From a bacterium SCSIO 12844 (GTDB taxonomy: Bacteria > Pseudomonadota > Gammaproteobacteria > Francisellales > Francisellaceae), in NCBI GenBank assembly GCA_024397935.1, contig CP073743.1, forward strand, positions 2,108,001 through 2,172,000: DNA of 64,000 nucleotides. Direction: 5' to 3'. Position numbers and translations under genes: made by a program. The notes beneath the pieces were generated by a model, which was not told the DNA's origin, ran no database searches, and was given only the letters and a program-made list of their open reading frames with translations. Positions 9,455 to 19,547 of this stretch are shown here, piece by piece; the first letter of the stretch is position 1, and each line of letters starts with the position of its first letter.

Positions 9455-9865
9455 TTACGCTTTCTCCACCCAATTATATAATGCCAAACCATCAACTCGA
9501 GAAAATTCTTCCAAATTATTAGTAACTAAAGGCAATTCAAGACTTTTTGCATGTGCTGCTATCAATAAGTCATTTGCACCAATTAGCTTACCTTTTTTTT
9601 CTAAGCTAGTTCTAATTAAACCATATTCATCAGCTGCGTTTTGATCATACTCAACAATTGATAGAGGTGTTATAAAACTTGCTAATGCCACTATATTCTT
9701 TTCAACTTTAATACTTTTATATACACCATAAACCAACTCAGAATAAACAATTGAAGAAATACCAATTTCATTAAATTTATACTCCTTAAATTTATTGAGT
9801 ACATGAGGTGGCTTTTCATTAATAATATAGATACATATATTGGTATCTAGCATCAGCTTAATCAT
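9455..9865 (-). CDS. vapC: PIN-domain ribonuclease toxin VapC
   Basis: A 136-residue PIN-domain protein. The acidic metal-binding residues are visible: D7 in MLDTN, E43 in YSELVYG and D99 in GANDLLIAAHA, followed by the TNN segment. VapC toxins cleave RNA, often initiator tRNA, and are neutralised by VapB. The start overlaps the end of vapB by 4 nt (ATGA type), the usual coupled arrangement. All catalytic positions look intact, so the toxin is probably active. Convergent with the upstream acyltransferase gene. Confidence 0.93.
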   Translation of the reverse strand: MIKLMLDTNICIYIINEKPPHVLNKFKEYKFNEIGISSIVYSELVYGVYKSIKVEKNIVALASFITPLSIVEYDQNAADEYGLIRTSLEKKGKLIGANDLLIAAHAKSLELPLVTNNLEEFSRVDGLALYNWVEKA

Positions 9866-10095
9866 TTAAACTTTTCTCTCTTTTGGAGCGGTAAATCAAT
9901 ACGTCCTTCAGACATAAAATCTTCAAACTCATCTAAACACTGAAATATTAGATCCCAATCTTGCTCTTCAGGTAACTCTCTAATAATCAAAGCATTTCCA
10001 ATTTTTTTAATATCAACTTTTGTTGAATCAACATTTAATTTCTTTGGAATTCTAATCGCTTGACTATTACCACTTTTAAATACAGTAGAAATCAT
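9862..10095 (-). CDS. vapB: VapB antitoxin, AbrB/SpoVT fold
   Basis: A 77-residue antitoxin. The N-terminal half, STVFKSGNSQAIRIPKKL, is the swapped-hairpin AbrB/MazE-like DNA-binding fold. The C-terminal half, rich in Asp/Glu/Phe, is the part that would wrap VapC. The ATG is preceded by AGAGGT at 7 nt. The complex normally represses its own promoter, and repeated GTATAC palindromes directly upstream are the probable operator. It overlaps vapC by 4 nt. Confidence 0.92.
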   Translation of the reverse strand: MISTVFKSGNSQAIRIPKKLNVDSTKVDIKKIGNALIIRELPEEQDWDLIFQCLDEFEDFMSEGRIDLPLQKREKFK

Positions 10096-10130
10096 TTACA
10101 TTACCTCTAGTGATACGTATATATAATATA

Positions 10131-10170
10131 GTATACACAAAAATTCATGTATATACAAATTATGATATAC
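10131..10170. promoter_or_regulatory. Probable VapBC operator: clustered GTATAC palindromes
   Basis: GTATAC at 10131-10136, the perfect 10-bp palindrome TGTATATACA at 10148-10157, and GATATAC at 10164-10170 lie between the divergent vapB and S1/P1 nuclease genes. Spaced inverted repeats of this kind are typical of VapBC autoregulation. The position could also let the complex influence the nuclease gene. Confidence 0.55.
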
Positions 10171-10202
10171 ATAATTTAAAATAAATTACCAGGATGTAAA
10201 AC

Positions 10203-11381
10203 ATGAAAAAAATATTAGTATTTATTTTAACCATCGGATTTTTAAGCAATAATGCAATAGCCTTATGGAGTACTGGCCATGCACTCGTTGCTCAAATTGC
10301 AGAAGAACATCTAAATCATGAAACGCTAATAAAAGTTAATCAATTATTAAATATTCAGCCAGATGTACCTGAATTAAATGACTGGAAACAACCGCAGCCT
10401 AGCCCTAAAATCTTATATCAAACCTATAATTATATGCAAGGTGCTGCTAGCTGGCCAGATGATCTAAAAAATTATTACTGGCAAGACTTTAGCCAAAAAA
10501 ATAATTTCTCTGATATGCATTTTATCGGTGTTGATATTAATTTAGCTCAACAAGGCAATCAAACTTATTGCCAAAATACATTAAATAACCAGTACATTGA
10601 ATCATTTATTCATAAAAATTCTCATAATATTATCAATGCAATAGAAAGTGCAGTTAAGACATTAGCATTAAAAACAACTTCAGATAGTCAAAAAGCGACT
10701 GCTTTAAGATATTTAATCCATTTTATGGGTGATTTAGCACAACCTTTACATACCATCAATCCTAAATTAGATGGTATTAATACCTATGGTGGTAATCGTA
10801 TGATTTTTAATGAAATAAATACCCCAGAGTACAATCAAGTTACAGGGAAAAATCCATTAAATGATTATACCACTTTAGCCATTGATAAATTACATGCCTA
10901 CTTTGACAGTGATCTTGCTCAGTTTAACCAATTACAAGAAACAATGGATTCAAAATACTCACCTCAAGGTTATGAATTATGGTATCAATATAAAAATGAA
11001 TACTTAGCCTACTTACATTATCTTGCCTTACAAACTGGACAATATACAGATCAAATTTCACCAAGTATTACCCATTGGGCAAAACAAAGTGCTCAACTTG
11101 GCTGTGAAATCTTAATTACTGATCAAGATAGCTTTCATTATCAGGCAAATACAACAAAAAAACTCATTACAATTACCTGGAATCCAAAAACTTTTTCACA
11201 ATATAATAATAAATTTAATCAACAAATATATTTAAATGGTATGCGCTTAGCCTATTTGCTAGAAGCTATTTATAACCCTGATAGCATAAATCCTATAATT
11301 ATCAGCTATAGAAAGTTAATTATCAATCCTATCGTCAATAACCCTAATATAGTTACTCTAAGCGAGTTATCTCAACAATAG
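10203..11381 (+). CDS. Secreted S1/P1-type zinc nuclease
   Basis: A 392-residue protein with a signal peptide (MKKILVFILTIGFLSNNAIA). The mature N-terminus LWSTGHALVAQIAEEHL supplies the Trp and His zinc ligands of the S1/P1 family. Further ligands are seen in SWPDDL, MHFIGVD and the hallmark HFMGDLAQPLHT, followed by YGGNRM. Enzymes of this fold cleave single-stranded DNA or RNA and some act as 3'-nucleotidases; intracellular pathogens may use them for purine salvage. The ATG follows AGGA at good spacing. It diverges from vapBC. The family assignment is strong; the substrate is inferred. Confidence 0.9.
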   Translation: MKKILVFILTIGFLSNNAIALWSTGHALVAQIAEEHLNHETLIKVNQLLNIQPDVPELNDWKQPQPSPKILYQTYNYMQGAASWPDDLKNYYWQDFSQKNNFSDMHFIGVDINLAQQGNQTYCQNTLNNQYIESFIHKNSHNIINAIESAVKTLALKTTSDSQKATALRYLIHFMGDLAQPLHTINPKLDGINTYGGNRMIFNEINTPEYNQVTGKNPLNDYTTLAIDKLHAYFDSDLAQFNQLQETMDSKYSPQGYELWYQYKNEYLAYLHYLALQTGQYTDQISPSITHWAKQSAQLGCEILITDQDSFHYQANTTKKLITITWNPKTFSQYNNKFNQQIYLNGMRLAYLLEAIYNPDSINPIIISYRKLIINPIVNNPNIVTLSELSQQ

Positions 11382-11397
11382 TTTTGAAACTCTATTA

Positions 11398-12624
11398 TTA
11401 GGATTTTAAAATTTTCTTAAGAAAAATATAAGAACAAATTGACAACGTAAATAAAACGATAGATAAAAGAAAATATACCTCTCGTATGCCTAAATGTAAT
11501 ACTAAAAATCCACTAGATAATGTACCTAAAGCAAGTGCTGTATTTTGCATTGTTGATGCCGCACCTGACACTCGCCCCATTTGATGCTCTGGTGTTTCTT
11601 TTTTAATTAAATAACCATAAGTAACTAACTGTGTTCCCGTCCCTAGACCAATGACAAATCCAAAAATATAGATAACCCATGATGGCCAGCTTGACTGGTA
11701 TAAACTAAGGCCTAACACACCACAACCTAAGATAATAAACCCAATAATAAAATAACTACTATAGTTAGTTATATTTTCTTTTCTACTAATTAATACACTA
11801 GTTATTACTGCTCCTAATCCATCTAAACCGACAAATATACCTAATGCTTCAGGTTCATTCGGTAGTACATGATGAATGAATATTGTTAACTGTGCTTGCC
11901 TAATTAATGAGCAAAAAAACCATACCATCACAAGTATAACAACAGTTCTTACTAATTGATTTTTCCATACTAACTTTAAACCAGATAGCACATCACTTAG
12001 CCAATTTTGAACGACTTCCCCTTGGTCATTTTCATCTGATTTTAATGGTTTATCAAAAGGTAGGCCAAATAATATTAAAGCTGAAATAATAAAGCTCACT
12101 GCATTAATTGCCAAACAACTTCTAGCTGAAGCAATAACCATTACTAATGCACCCAACATAGGACCAATTACCTTACACATTTGAAAAACAACTGTGGTAT
12201 AACTTGAAGCTTTTAATAACTGCTCTTGAGAAACAACATGTTTAATATATGCTTGTTGAGCTGGTACATTAAAACAAACTACAGAAGCCCTAACAAAAAT
12301 TAATACTAAAGCAAAAAGAATACTATTACTAAAATAAAGCCCTATTGTTAAAAATCCTGCAATTAAATCGGTTATAATCATCATATTACGTTTACTGACT
12401 TTATCGGTTAAAACCCCAGCAAACGGACTTAATATAATTGAAGGTAAAAAATAAAATAAAATCATTAATCCTAATAATACAGGTGATGCATGCCACTCGA
12501 TAACAAAAATGATTTGTAAGGCAAAAATATCAAACCAATCACCAATATTACCAATTGTAAATGAGACAAAAAAACGACTAAATTGATGGTTTTTCCAAAT
12601 ATTATTCACTCTATAGCCTATCAA
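11398..12624 (-). CDS. MFS transporter (DHA3/MefA-like drug exporter type)
   Basis: A 408-residue, 12-helix major facilitator. The N-terminus (FTIGNIGDWFDIFALQ) and the loop 2-3 motif FAGVLTDKVSKRNMM match the DHA3 group that includes macrolide exporters and siderophore exporters. The substrate is unknown. The frame opens with TTG at 12624; a GTG at 12609 is the other candidate, and no ATG exists nearby, so the true start is uncertain. It converges with the nuclease gene, and the stop codons are only about 16 nt apart. Confidence 0.85.
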   Translation of the reverse strand: MIGYRVNNIWKNHQFSRFFVSFTIGNIGDWFDIFALQIIFVIEWHASPVLLGLMILFYFLPSIILSPFAGVLTDKVSKRNMMIITDLIAGFLTIGLYFSNSILFALVLIFVRASVVCFNVPAQQAYIKHVVSQEQLLKASSYTTVVFQMCKVIGPMLGALVMVIASARSCLAINAVSFIISALILFGLPFDKPLKSDENDQGEVVQNWLSDVLSGLKLVWKNQLVRTVVILVMVWFFCSLIRQAQLTIFIHHVLPNEPEALGIFVGLDGLGAVITSVLISRKENITNYSSYFIIGFIILGCGVLGLSLYQSSWPSWVIYIFGFVIGLGTGTQLVTYGYLIKKETPEHQMGRVSGAASTMQNTALALGTLSSGFLVLHLGIREVYFLLSIVLFTLSICSYIFLKKILKS

Positions 12625-12760
12625 TATTCACTAATACATAGCTTTATAGCTAAGAAATTTTACCCTATAACATAAACATAAACATAAAATGCTATATAAA
12701 AAAGGGATGATAGTGCGAAATTTAGATTTAAAGTTTTAGCAGATGGATACGTCCTAGGTC

Positions 12761-14077
12761 TTACATAGCTATTTCTTGAGATTGATCATTCAACTGGTCA
12801 CTTTGAATTTTTAGAAATGGTAATACACTGTCAGCTTTATAACATCTATTAATATAAAGATTGAAAGACTTATTAACCTCAATATATGAATGCATACTTG
12901 AAGCAACAATAAATGATGCAGCAGCTTCCATAAATGCCTTCCCTTGTTCTGAGTGAGGTGAAATATTTAATACATCCATAACTTTACAATACATATTTGC
13001 CATACCTGAAACACCTGCAATATAAGGTAATTTTTCATCTCTGCATTTAACTACAAATGGATTATTTGAACTAGCACTTACTTTTCGGTAATCAACATCT
13101 CTCTTCCAAGGAATAAAAATATCCTCTTCAAATATATCTTTATCCTCAATTGTTCCAGAGTTACCTATTCTATCTAAGCTTACTTGTGCACTTTGATGTT
13201 TTTGTTTATTATCTTTATAAGCTTTTGTTCCATGAATAACATGACTATAAATGTTATTTATTTTATCTATATTACCACCAGAAAACCCTGTAGCTACCAT
13301 CCATATCATTGAAAGTTTTGCAACATAATTTGATTCATCATCATTTTCTAAATAAGATAATAAACTTTTCATAGATTTAATTCCTAGTTCATTAAGATTG
13401 ACCGATGGATATGCGCCTTTTTTGGAAACATTAAGTTTTTTAAATTTATTAAATAAAGTTCGCTTTTGACCCTGGTTAAAATTAATTTTGATAAATTCAA
13501 CTAAACCTTTAGATACTTGATGTACTACACGTTTTGTTTCTTCACTTTTAATTACTTCATGAGCTTCTTGATCTCCTTTTTTCATTTTTTCCTTAATACT
13601 ATTACCTGAGCTATAAGGAAATTTTAAGCTAACTTCTTGAGAAGGTAGAATTTTGCTTAAGATATTTTGACCAGAATCTTCAATCGCATATTTATTACTA
13701 TCTATCATATGGGCAAGCGAACCAGTTTTATTTGTTATAAAAAACCAATTTACTTTAGAACCATCACCACTATAGTGTTTAGACAAGACCATACATATTT
13801 TGATATATCTATTCACTTTTTTACGATTCATTACATCTAAGTCTTTCAGCTCCTGTTTGTAGCGACTTATCGACGCTTGATTTAATGTTCCTTTATTAAT
13901 TCGTTTTTGAATTCTTATTGCAATATCATTTAACTTACTTAAAATCGCATGATTACCATTAGCTAGTTGATTTTTTAAATCAATACCTCGATTGACTAAA
14001 ATTTTCTTTTGTTTTTTATCATATCGATTACCTGAATAGCTAGTGAAAAAGTTAGACTGAGAAATATACTTTGGCAT
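12761..14077 (-). CDS. Unknown 438-residue protein
   Basis: I do not recognise this protein. It has no signal peptide or membrane span. Residues 1-110 are basic and helical; the middle (about 190-290) is lysine-rich. The C-terminal third holds the most structured-looking part, with GVSGMANMYCKVMDVLN followed by a helix ending in SSMHSYIEV, where histidines and a glutamate might form a site. The ATG is preceded by GGGAG at suitable spacing. Base composition is more AT-rich than in neighbouring housekeeping genes. It stands alone between an MFS gene and hemH, with 294 nt of gene-free DNA upstream. An effector or phage-derived protein is possible. Confidence 0.8.
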   Translation of the reverse strand: MPKYISQSNFFTSYSGNRYDKKQKKILVNRGIDLKNQLANGNHAILSKLNDIAIRIQKRINKGTLNQASISRYKQELKDLDVMNRKKVNRYIKICMVLSKHYSGDGSKVNWFFITNKTGSLAHMIDSNKYAIEDSGQNILSKILPSQEVSLKFPYSSGNSIKEKMKKGDQEAHEVIKSEETKRVVHQVSKGLVEFIKINFNQGQKRTLFNKFKKLNVSKKGAYPSVNLNELGIKSMKSLLSYLENDDESNYVAKLSMIWMVATGFSGGNIDKINNIYSHVIHGTKAYKDNKQKHQSAQVSLDRIGNSGTIEDKDIFEEDIFIPWKRDVDYRKVSASSNNPFVVKCRDEKLPYIAGVSGMANMYCKVMDVLNISPHSEQGKAFMEAAASFIVASSMHSYIEVNKSFNLYINRCYKADSVLPFLKIQSDQLNDQSQEIAM

Positions 14078-14371
14078 AACACAACTCCCATAGTTCCGTA
14101 ATAAGCTTTAAAGTTAAGATAAATTTACATTTCAAGATAAAACGCAAAACATCGCATAACAAATATATAATAATCAGATAAAACAATCAAACATAACGTA
14201 GAGCTTCATTTACATAGAATGTAACAAAATTATCCTGTTTATGAGCAAATATAAAAAAATCAAATATAATAAAATATTCACAAGCTGTTGATTTATAAAA
14301 TGAAGCACTTAGAAGAAATTTACAATTTATTTTATAAAAATCAGTATTGTTTTTTTAACACTACAAATTAA
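14078..14371. other. Gene-free stretch upstream of the 438-residue gene
   Basis: About 290 nt of AT-rich sequence between two same-strand genes. I see no credible reading frame, RNA gene or strong hairpin. It should hold the promoter of the 438-residue gene and the terminator of hemH, but neither is clear. Confidence 0.4.
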
Positions 14372-15337
14372 TCAACTTATTAAATCCACCATCATACGAA
14401 TATGATTATCTGTATCATTTAAACAAGGGATATATTCAAAAGACTCGCCACCTGAAGCTAAAAAGCTTTCACGCCCTGCAATATTAATTTCTTCTAATGT
14501 TTCTAAGCAGTCACAGGCAAATGCAGGTGATATTACTTGTACGGACTTAACGCCATCTTTTGGTAATTGAATGAGTGTTTTATCAAAATAAGGTTGTAAC
14601 CATTCTAATGGCCCAACTCGAGACTGAAAACACATCATATATTGATCGTTAGTTAAATTTAATCGCTTAACAACACTTTGGGTGGTTTCATAACAAGCTT
14701 TTTGATAAGGATCTCCCTTTTCACAATAAATTTTTGGTAAACCATGATATGAAAATATTAATTTTTCCGCACGAGCATTTTTCTGTTGAAAGACCTCAAT
14801 TGATCTAACCAATGCATCAATATATAACGAATGAGTGTGATAACCTGAAATAAATCTAAATGATGGCAAACTGCGCTTTTTTTCAAACACTTGATTAATA
14901 TTATCAAAAACTGAAGCAATAGTTGTTGCGGAATTTTGTGGGTATAATGGCAAAATAACAATATTTGAAATTTGTTTAGTTTCAAATGCATTAAATGCTT
15001 TTCTTATTGAAGGATTTCCATAACGCATTGCAATTTCAACATGATACTTATCACCTAAAGCTTGTTGTAATTGATGTTTTTGCTTTTCTGTATAATAGAG
15101 TAATGGTGACTTACCCTCTTTCCAAACCGATTGATATAACTTAGAAACCTTTTTTGGCCTAACATTTAGAATAATAATATTAAGAATCATTTTCCATAAA
15201 ATGCTTTGATTGTTAATCACTCGTTTATCTGATAAAAAAGGTTTTAAATAACGTTTAACCGCATTAGGCGTTGGCGCATCTGGGGTACCTAAATTAACGA
15301 GTAAAACACCTTGCTTATTTAATCCATTATTCTGCAT
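14372..15337 (-). CDS. hemH: Ferrochelatase
   Basis: A 321-residue ferrochelatase, which inserts Fe(II) into protoporphyrin IX in the last step of haem synthesis. Visible signatures are LLVNLGTPDAP at the N-terminus, LPLYPQNSATT, the catalytic histidine in FSYHGLPKIY, and SPAFACDCLETLEEI with the conserved acidic residues. Length is normal for the bacterial enzyme. It is divergent from leuS. hemF (35596) supplies an earlier step in the same pathway, and both feed haem to the cytochrome bd encoded at 32606-35563. Confidence 0.96.
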   Translation of the reverse strand: MQNNGLNKQGVLLVNLGTPDAPTPNAVKRYLKPFLSDKRVINNQSILWKMILNIIILNVRPKKVSKLYQSVWKEGKSPLLYYTEKQKHQLQQALGDKYHVEIAMRYGNPSIRKAFNAFETKQISNIVILPLYPQNSATTIASVFDNINQVFEKKRSLPSFRFISGYHTHSLYIDALVRSIEVFQQKNARAEKLIFSYHGLPKIYCEKGDPYQKACYETTQSVVKRLNLTNDQYMMCFQSRVGPLEWLQPYFDKTLIQLPKDGVKSVQVISPAFACDCLETLEEINIAGRESFLASGGESFEYIPCLNDTDNHIRMMVDLIS

Positions 15338-15464
15338 TTTATGCTAAAATCTCTTTGTTTTGTTATGTTGATATCAAAATAACGCTAGTCAACCATCATG
15401 GTCTGTTTTAAGATAGGTTGCAAGTAAAAGAAATGAATTTTTTAAATGCTAACGGTAGAGCTTA

Positions 15465-17915
15465 ATGTCAGAATATAACTTTAAACTGATTGAACAAAAT
15501 GCCAGAGACTACTGGCAAAATAATAAAACTTTTGAAGTCAAAGAAGATCATACAAAAGAAAAGTATTATTGCTTATCAATGTTACCTTATCCAAGTGGTT
15601 CACTACATATGGGCCATGTCCGTAACTATAGCCTAAGCGATGTTATTACTAGATATCAAATGATGTTAGGTAAAAATGTTTTACATACAATGGGTTGGGA
15701 TGCTTTTGGCCTACCTGCTGAAAACGCTGCCATTAAGCATAAAAAACCTGCAGCCCAATGGACTTATAATAATATTAAACAAATGAAAACTCAGCTTAAA
15801 TCACTTGGGTTTGGCTATGATTGGTCAAGAGAGATTGCTACATGCCATCCAGAATATTATCGCTGGGAACAATGGTTTTTTATCAAGCTTTATGAAAAAG
15901 GCTTAGTTTATCGTAAAAATTCTGTTGTTAACTGGGACCCAGTTGATCAAACTGTCTTAGCAAATGAACAAGTCATTGATGGTCGAGGCTGGCGCTCAGG
16001 CGCTTTAATTGAGAAAAAAGAAATTCCACAGTGGTTTATTAAAATTACTGATTACACTGATGAATTACTTAAAGATATGGATCAGTTAGATGGTTGGCCA
16101 GAAGCTGTTAAAATTATGCAAACCAATTGGATTGGTAAATCCAAAGGTTTAAATATCACATTTGATATTAAAGATCATAATGAACAGATTGAAGTTTTTA
16201 CTACAAGACCTGATACACTTTTTGGCGTTAGTTATCTTGCCATTGCGCCTGAACATCCAATTGCCATTGAGGCTTCAAAAAATAGTCCTGAAATTATGCA
16301 GTTTCGTGAAAATTGTCGTCATATGTCAACCATGGAAGCTGATCAAGCAACAATTGAAAAGAAAGGTATTGATACAGGTATTAAAGCAATTCATCCATTA
16401 TCCGGGAAAGAAATTCCAATCTGGATTGCTAACTTTGTCTTAATGGGCTATGGCACAGGTGCAGTTATGTCAGTACCTGCACATGATCAGCGTGACTGGG
16501 AGTTTGCTCAAAGCTATTACTTGCCAATTAAACCAGTTATCCATTATGAAGATAAGCATGAACATAATTTCAATCAGTCAGCATTAACTGATTATGGTAT
16601 TTTAGAAAACTCTGGTGAATTTGATGGTTTAAATTTTGATGAAGCTTATCAAGCAATCAAGCTGAAACTAGAAGAAAATAATCATGGTAGTGAGACGATT
16701 AATTATCGCTTACATGATTGGGGCATCTCACGCCAGCGCTACTGGGGTTGTCCTATCCCTATGGTTCATTGCCAAAATTGTGGTATTGTGCCTGAAAAAG
16801 AAGAAAATTTACCTGTTGTACTACCTGAAGATGTAACCTTAACTAAAGCTGGTTCACCATTAAAATCAATTGATAGCTTCTATCATACCACATGTCCTAG
16901 CTGTGGCAGTCAAGCTTATCGTGAGACAGATACTTTTGATACATTTATGGAATCTTCTTGGTATTACGCACGTTATACTTGCCCACATGCAAATCAAATG
17001 CTGGATAATGAAGCCAATTACTGGTTGCCGGTTGATCAATATGTCGGTGGCGTTGAGCATGCCATTCTACATTTGCTTTATGCACGTTTTTTCCATAAAG
17101 CGATGCGTGATATGGGATTAGTTACAAGTGATGAACCTTTTAAAAATTTATTAACACAAGGTATGGTTTTAAAAGATGGCGCTAAAATGTCAAAATCAAA
17201 AGGTAATACCGTTGACCCTCAAGCATTAATTGACCAGTACGGTGTTGATACTGCCAGATTATTTAGTTTATTCGCAGCTCCACCTGAGCAATCGCTTGAA
17301 TGGTCTGATCAAGGCGTAGAAGGCGCACACCGATTTTTGAAAAAGCTATATAGCTTTAGTGAACAACATCAAACCATGCTTAAAAATTTAAATCAACAGT
17401 CTGTTGACTCATCATGGCACAAACAGTTATCTAAAGATGATAAAGCCATTCGTTATGAAATTCACAGCACATTAAAACAAGCTACTTTTGATATGTCACG
17501 TAATCAGTTTAATACTGTCGTTTCAGCCGCAATGAAAATCTTAAATGCTTTATTAAAAGTTGAAAATGAATATTTAATTTATGAAGGGCTAAGTATTCTA
17601 TTGCGCTTACTATCTCCAATTACACCACATATGACTCATCACTTATGGCAAATAAATAACTTTGGTGAAAATATATTAAATGCTGCATGGCCAAAACCAG
17701 ACTCAAATGCATTAATTACAGATGAAATGACCTTAATTGTGCAAGTAAACGGCAAAGTCAGAGCTAAAATTACCGTTGATGCACAAATGGATAAAGAACA
17801 AGTAGAAGCCATTGCCCTATCACAAGAAAATGTGATGCGCTTTACTTCTGAAAAGCCCATTCATAAAGTCGTCTATGTCCCTAAAAAACTTGTTAATATT
17901 GTTGTTGGAGCATAA
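15465..17915 (+). CDS. leuS: Leucyl-tRNA synthetase
   Basis: An 816-residue class I synthetase. The HIGH signature appears as [16 protein letters not shown] and the KMSKS loop as [14 protein letters not shown]. The CP1 editing domain lies between, with the TTRPDTLFG segment. It is somewhat shorter than the roughly 860-residue E. coli enzyme. It charges tRNA-Leu and hydrolyses mischarged products. It heads the leuS-lptE-holA operon; lptE begins 1 nt after the leuS stop, the order usual in gammaproteobacteria. Confidence 0.97.
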   Translation: MSEYNFKLIEQNARDYWQNNKTFEVKEDHTKEKYYCLSMLPYPSGSLHMGHVRNYSLSDVITRYQMMLGKNVLHTMGWDAFGLPAENAAIKHKKPAAQWTYNNIKQMKTQLKSLGFGYDWSREIATCHPEYYRWEQWFFIKLYEKGLVYRKNSVVNWDPVDQTVLANEQVIDGRGWRSGALIEKKEIPQWFIKITDYTDELLKDMDQLDGWPEAVKIMQTNWIGKSKGLNITFDIKDHNEQIEVFTTRPDTLFGVSYLAIAPEHPIAIEASKNSPEIMQFRENCRHMSTMEADQATIEKKGIDTGIKAIHPLSGKEIPIWIANFVLMGYGTGAVMSVPAHDQRDWEFAQSYYLPIKPVIHYEDKHEHNFNQSALTDYGILENSGEFDGLNFDEAYQAIKLKLEENNHGSETINYRLHDWGISRQRYWGCPIPMVHCQNCGIVPEKEENLPVVLPEDVTLTKAGSPLKSIDSFYHTTCPSCGSQAYRETDTFDTFMESSWYYARYTCPHANQMLDNEANYWLPVDQYVGGVEHAILHLLYARFFHKAMRDMGLVTSDEPFKNLLTQGMVLKDGAKMSKSKGNTVDPQALIDQYGVDTARLFSLFAAPPEQSLEWSDQGVEGAHRFLKKLYSFSEQHQTMLKNLNQQSVDSSWHKQLSKDDKAIRYEIHSTLKQATFDMSRNQFNTVVSAAMKILNALLKVENEYLIYEGLSILLRLLSPITPHMTHHLWQINNFGENILNAAWPKPDSNALITDEMTLIVQVNGKVRAKITVDAQMDKEQVEAIALSQENVMRFTSEKPIHKVVYVPKKLVNIVVGA

Positions 17916-17916
17916 A

Positions 17917-18486
17917 ATGCAATTAACTTTAAATAAACGCCTTTGGCTAAAATGCCTACTTATTGTTATTGCTGCTATAACAATTTATGGTTGCGGTTTT
18001 CATTTGCGTGGATTAAATCTGAATATCCCTGAACCAATGAAACAACTTTATATTCAAAATGATACCAATGACTATCAGTTTGTTGCAGCACTAAAACCTT
18101 TACTAAATTCATATAAAATTAACGTTGTTAACAATCCTAAAAACGCAACAGCAACTTTAGTTATTTTAAAAGTGCAGACATCTAACACAATGCAAAGTGT
18201 CACTGGTAACTTATCAGCTGGTCAATACCTTGTTACTTATGATGTTACCTATAAAGTAGTTGATGCTAAAGATCGTACTTTATTATCAGAACGAATTAGT
18301 TCAGCAAGTGCTACTTACTCTAGTAATGCAACACAACAACTTGCTGCTAATAACCAAGTCGATCAATTAAAGGCACAATTAAGCAAACAAGTTGCCAGTG
18401 ATGTTGTTAGCTCATTTACACAAATAACCCCAGTTGATACAACTGATGATAATATTATTATTCCAGATGACACTGACAAGTCATGA
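17917..18486 (+). CDS. lptE: LPS-assembly lipoprotein LptE
   Basis: A 189-residue lipoprotein starting MQLTLNKRLWLKCLL. A signal sequence ends in the lipobox TIYGC, followed by GFHLRGL, the conserved opening of LptE. LptE plugs the LptD barrel in the outer membrane and helps deliver LPS to the surface. I chose the ATG at 17917, just after the leuS stop; an in-frame extension to 17875 would overlap leuS and disrupt the signal peptide. The stop overlaps the holA start (ATGA, 4 nt). Confidence 0.92.
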   Translation: MQLTLNKRLWLKCLLIVIAAITIYGCGFHLRGLNLNIPEPMKQLYIQNDTNDYQFVAALKPLLNSYKINVVNNPKNATATLVILKVQTSNTMQSVTGNLSAGQYLVTYDVTYKVVDAKDRTLLSERISSASATYSSNATQQLAANNQVDQLKAQLSKQVASDVVSSFTQITPVDTTDDNIIIPDDTDKS

Positions 18487-19475
18487 AAATTAACTTTAAA
18501 GGATTAAAGCAACACCTTAAGGCACAAAATCATTTTATCTATTTAGTTTTTGGCGATGAGCCTTGGCAAAAAGAGCAAAGTTTAGAAATGCTTAAACAGC
18601 ATTTTAAAACTTTAGAATTTAATGATATTGAACGCCATAATTTTGACAAAACGCTAGATAGTGAATGGTTTTATCGAGCTTATGATAACCTTTCTTTATT
18701 TAGTGATAAGACACTAATGATAATACGCTTTGATCATATCCCTGATGAAAAGTCCAAAAAAATACTTGCTGAATTTGCTCAAACTCATAACAACCAAGAT
18801 AGTCAAACTGCATTAATTTTACTTTTACCTCAACTTAACACACAACAACAAAAGCAAAAATGGTTTAAATCAATTGATGAGAATGGCGTTATATTACCCA
18901 TATGGAATCTTAATCGCTATCAAATGAGCCAATTGATTCATCAATTAAGTCATGAAAAACAAATCAAATTAACTGATACGGCTTGTGAAAAACTCATTGA
19001 GTATACTGAAGGTAATCTTCCAGCAACAGCACAAACATTAGAAAAACTTGCAATTACACATACTGACCAAAGCGTTACAGAAGATGATATCAATGAAATT
19101 ATCTCAACTGTTAGCCATTATGATGTTTATGCACTTAGTGAAGCATTTTTAAACTATGATTTAAAAAAAGCAATTCTAATTATCAATCAACTACAACATG
19201 CTGGTACTGAACTTGTATTATTACTATGGATACTAAGTCAGGATATCCGTTTATTACTACAATTTAAGCAAGCTAAAAGCCACATAGAATTAAATGATTT
19301 ATTTCAAAAGCATCGCATTTGGAAAACACGCCAAGCCATGTATAATAAAGCACTAAGGCATTATAAAGCTGAAACACTTAAAACCAAATTATCTTTATGT
19401 GCTAAAGTAGACTACCTAGTTAAATCCTATCAAACTGAGCTTGCTTGGCAGCATTTAGTTCAAATAATTATATAA
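18483..19475 (+). CDS. holA: DNA polymerase III subunit delta
   Basis: A 330-residue HolA. The N-terminus shows the family's VFGDEPWQKEQSLEML segment (a degenerate ATPase-fold start). A mid-region with EYTEGNLPATAQTLEKL follows, and the C-terminal helical collar closes the protein. Delta opens the sliding clamp within the clamp loader. The start overlaps lptE by 4 nt, indicating translational coupling. The gene ends the leuS operon and converges on a secreted orphan at 19548. Confidence 0.94.
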   Translation: MKINFKGLKQHLKAQNHFIYLVFGDEPWQKEQSLEMLKQHFKTLEFNDIERHNFDKTLDSEWFYRAYDNLSLFSDKTLMIIRFDHIPDEKSKKILAEFAQTHNNQDSQTALILLLPQLNTQQQKQKWFKSIDENGVILPIWNLNRYQMSQLIHQLSHEKQIKLTDTACEKLIEYTEGNLPATAQTLEKLAITHTDQSVTEDDINEIISTVSHYDVYALSEAFLNYDLKKAILIINQLQHAGTELVLLLWILSQDIRLLLQFKQAKSHIELNDLFQKHRIWKTRQAMYNKALRHYKAETLKTKLSLCAKVDYLVKSYQTELAWQHLVQIII

Positions 19476-19526
19476 AATACTAAAATAACCTGAGTTCGAA
19501 AATAGAAAGTAGCTTAACCATCAAAT

Positions 19527-19542
19527 GGCTATAATGATAGCC
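19527..19542. terminator. Hairpin between convergent genes
   Basis: GGCTAT (19527-19532) pairs perfectly with ATAGCC (19537-19542) around AATG, between holA and the convergent gene at 19548. It is short and lacks a clear T run, so termination in either direction is only plausible. Confidence 0.3.
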
Positions 19543-19547
19543 TGAGG

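Noticed and set aside
14758..14991. Open frame within hemH on the same strand
   Set aside because: It overlaps a clear ferrochelatase in another frame and has no coding signature of its own.
16866..17121. Open frames on both strands inside leuS
   Set aside because: They are frame shadows of the synthetase and have no recognisable protein features.
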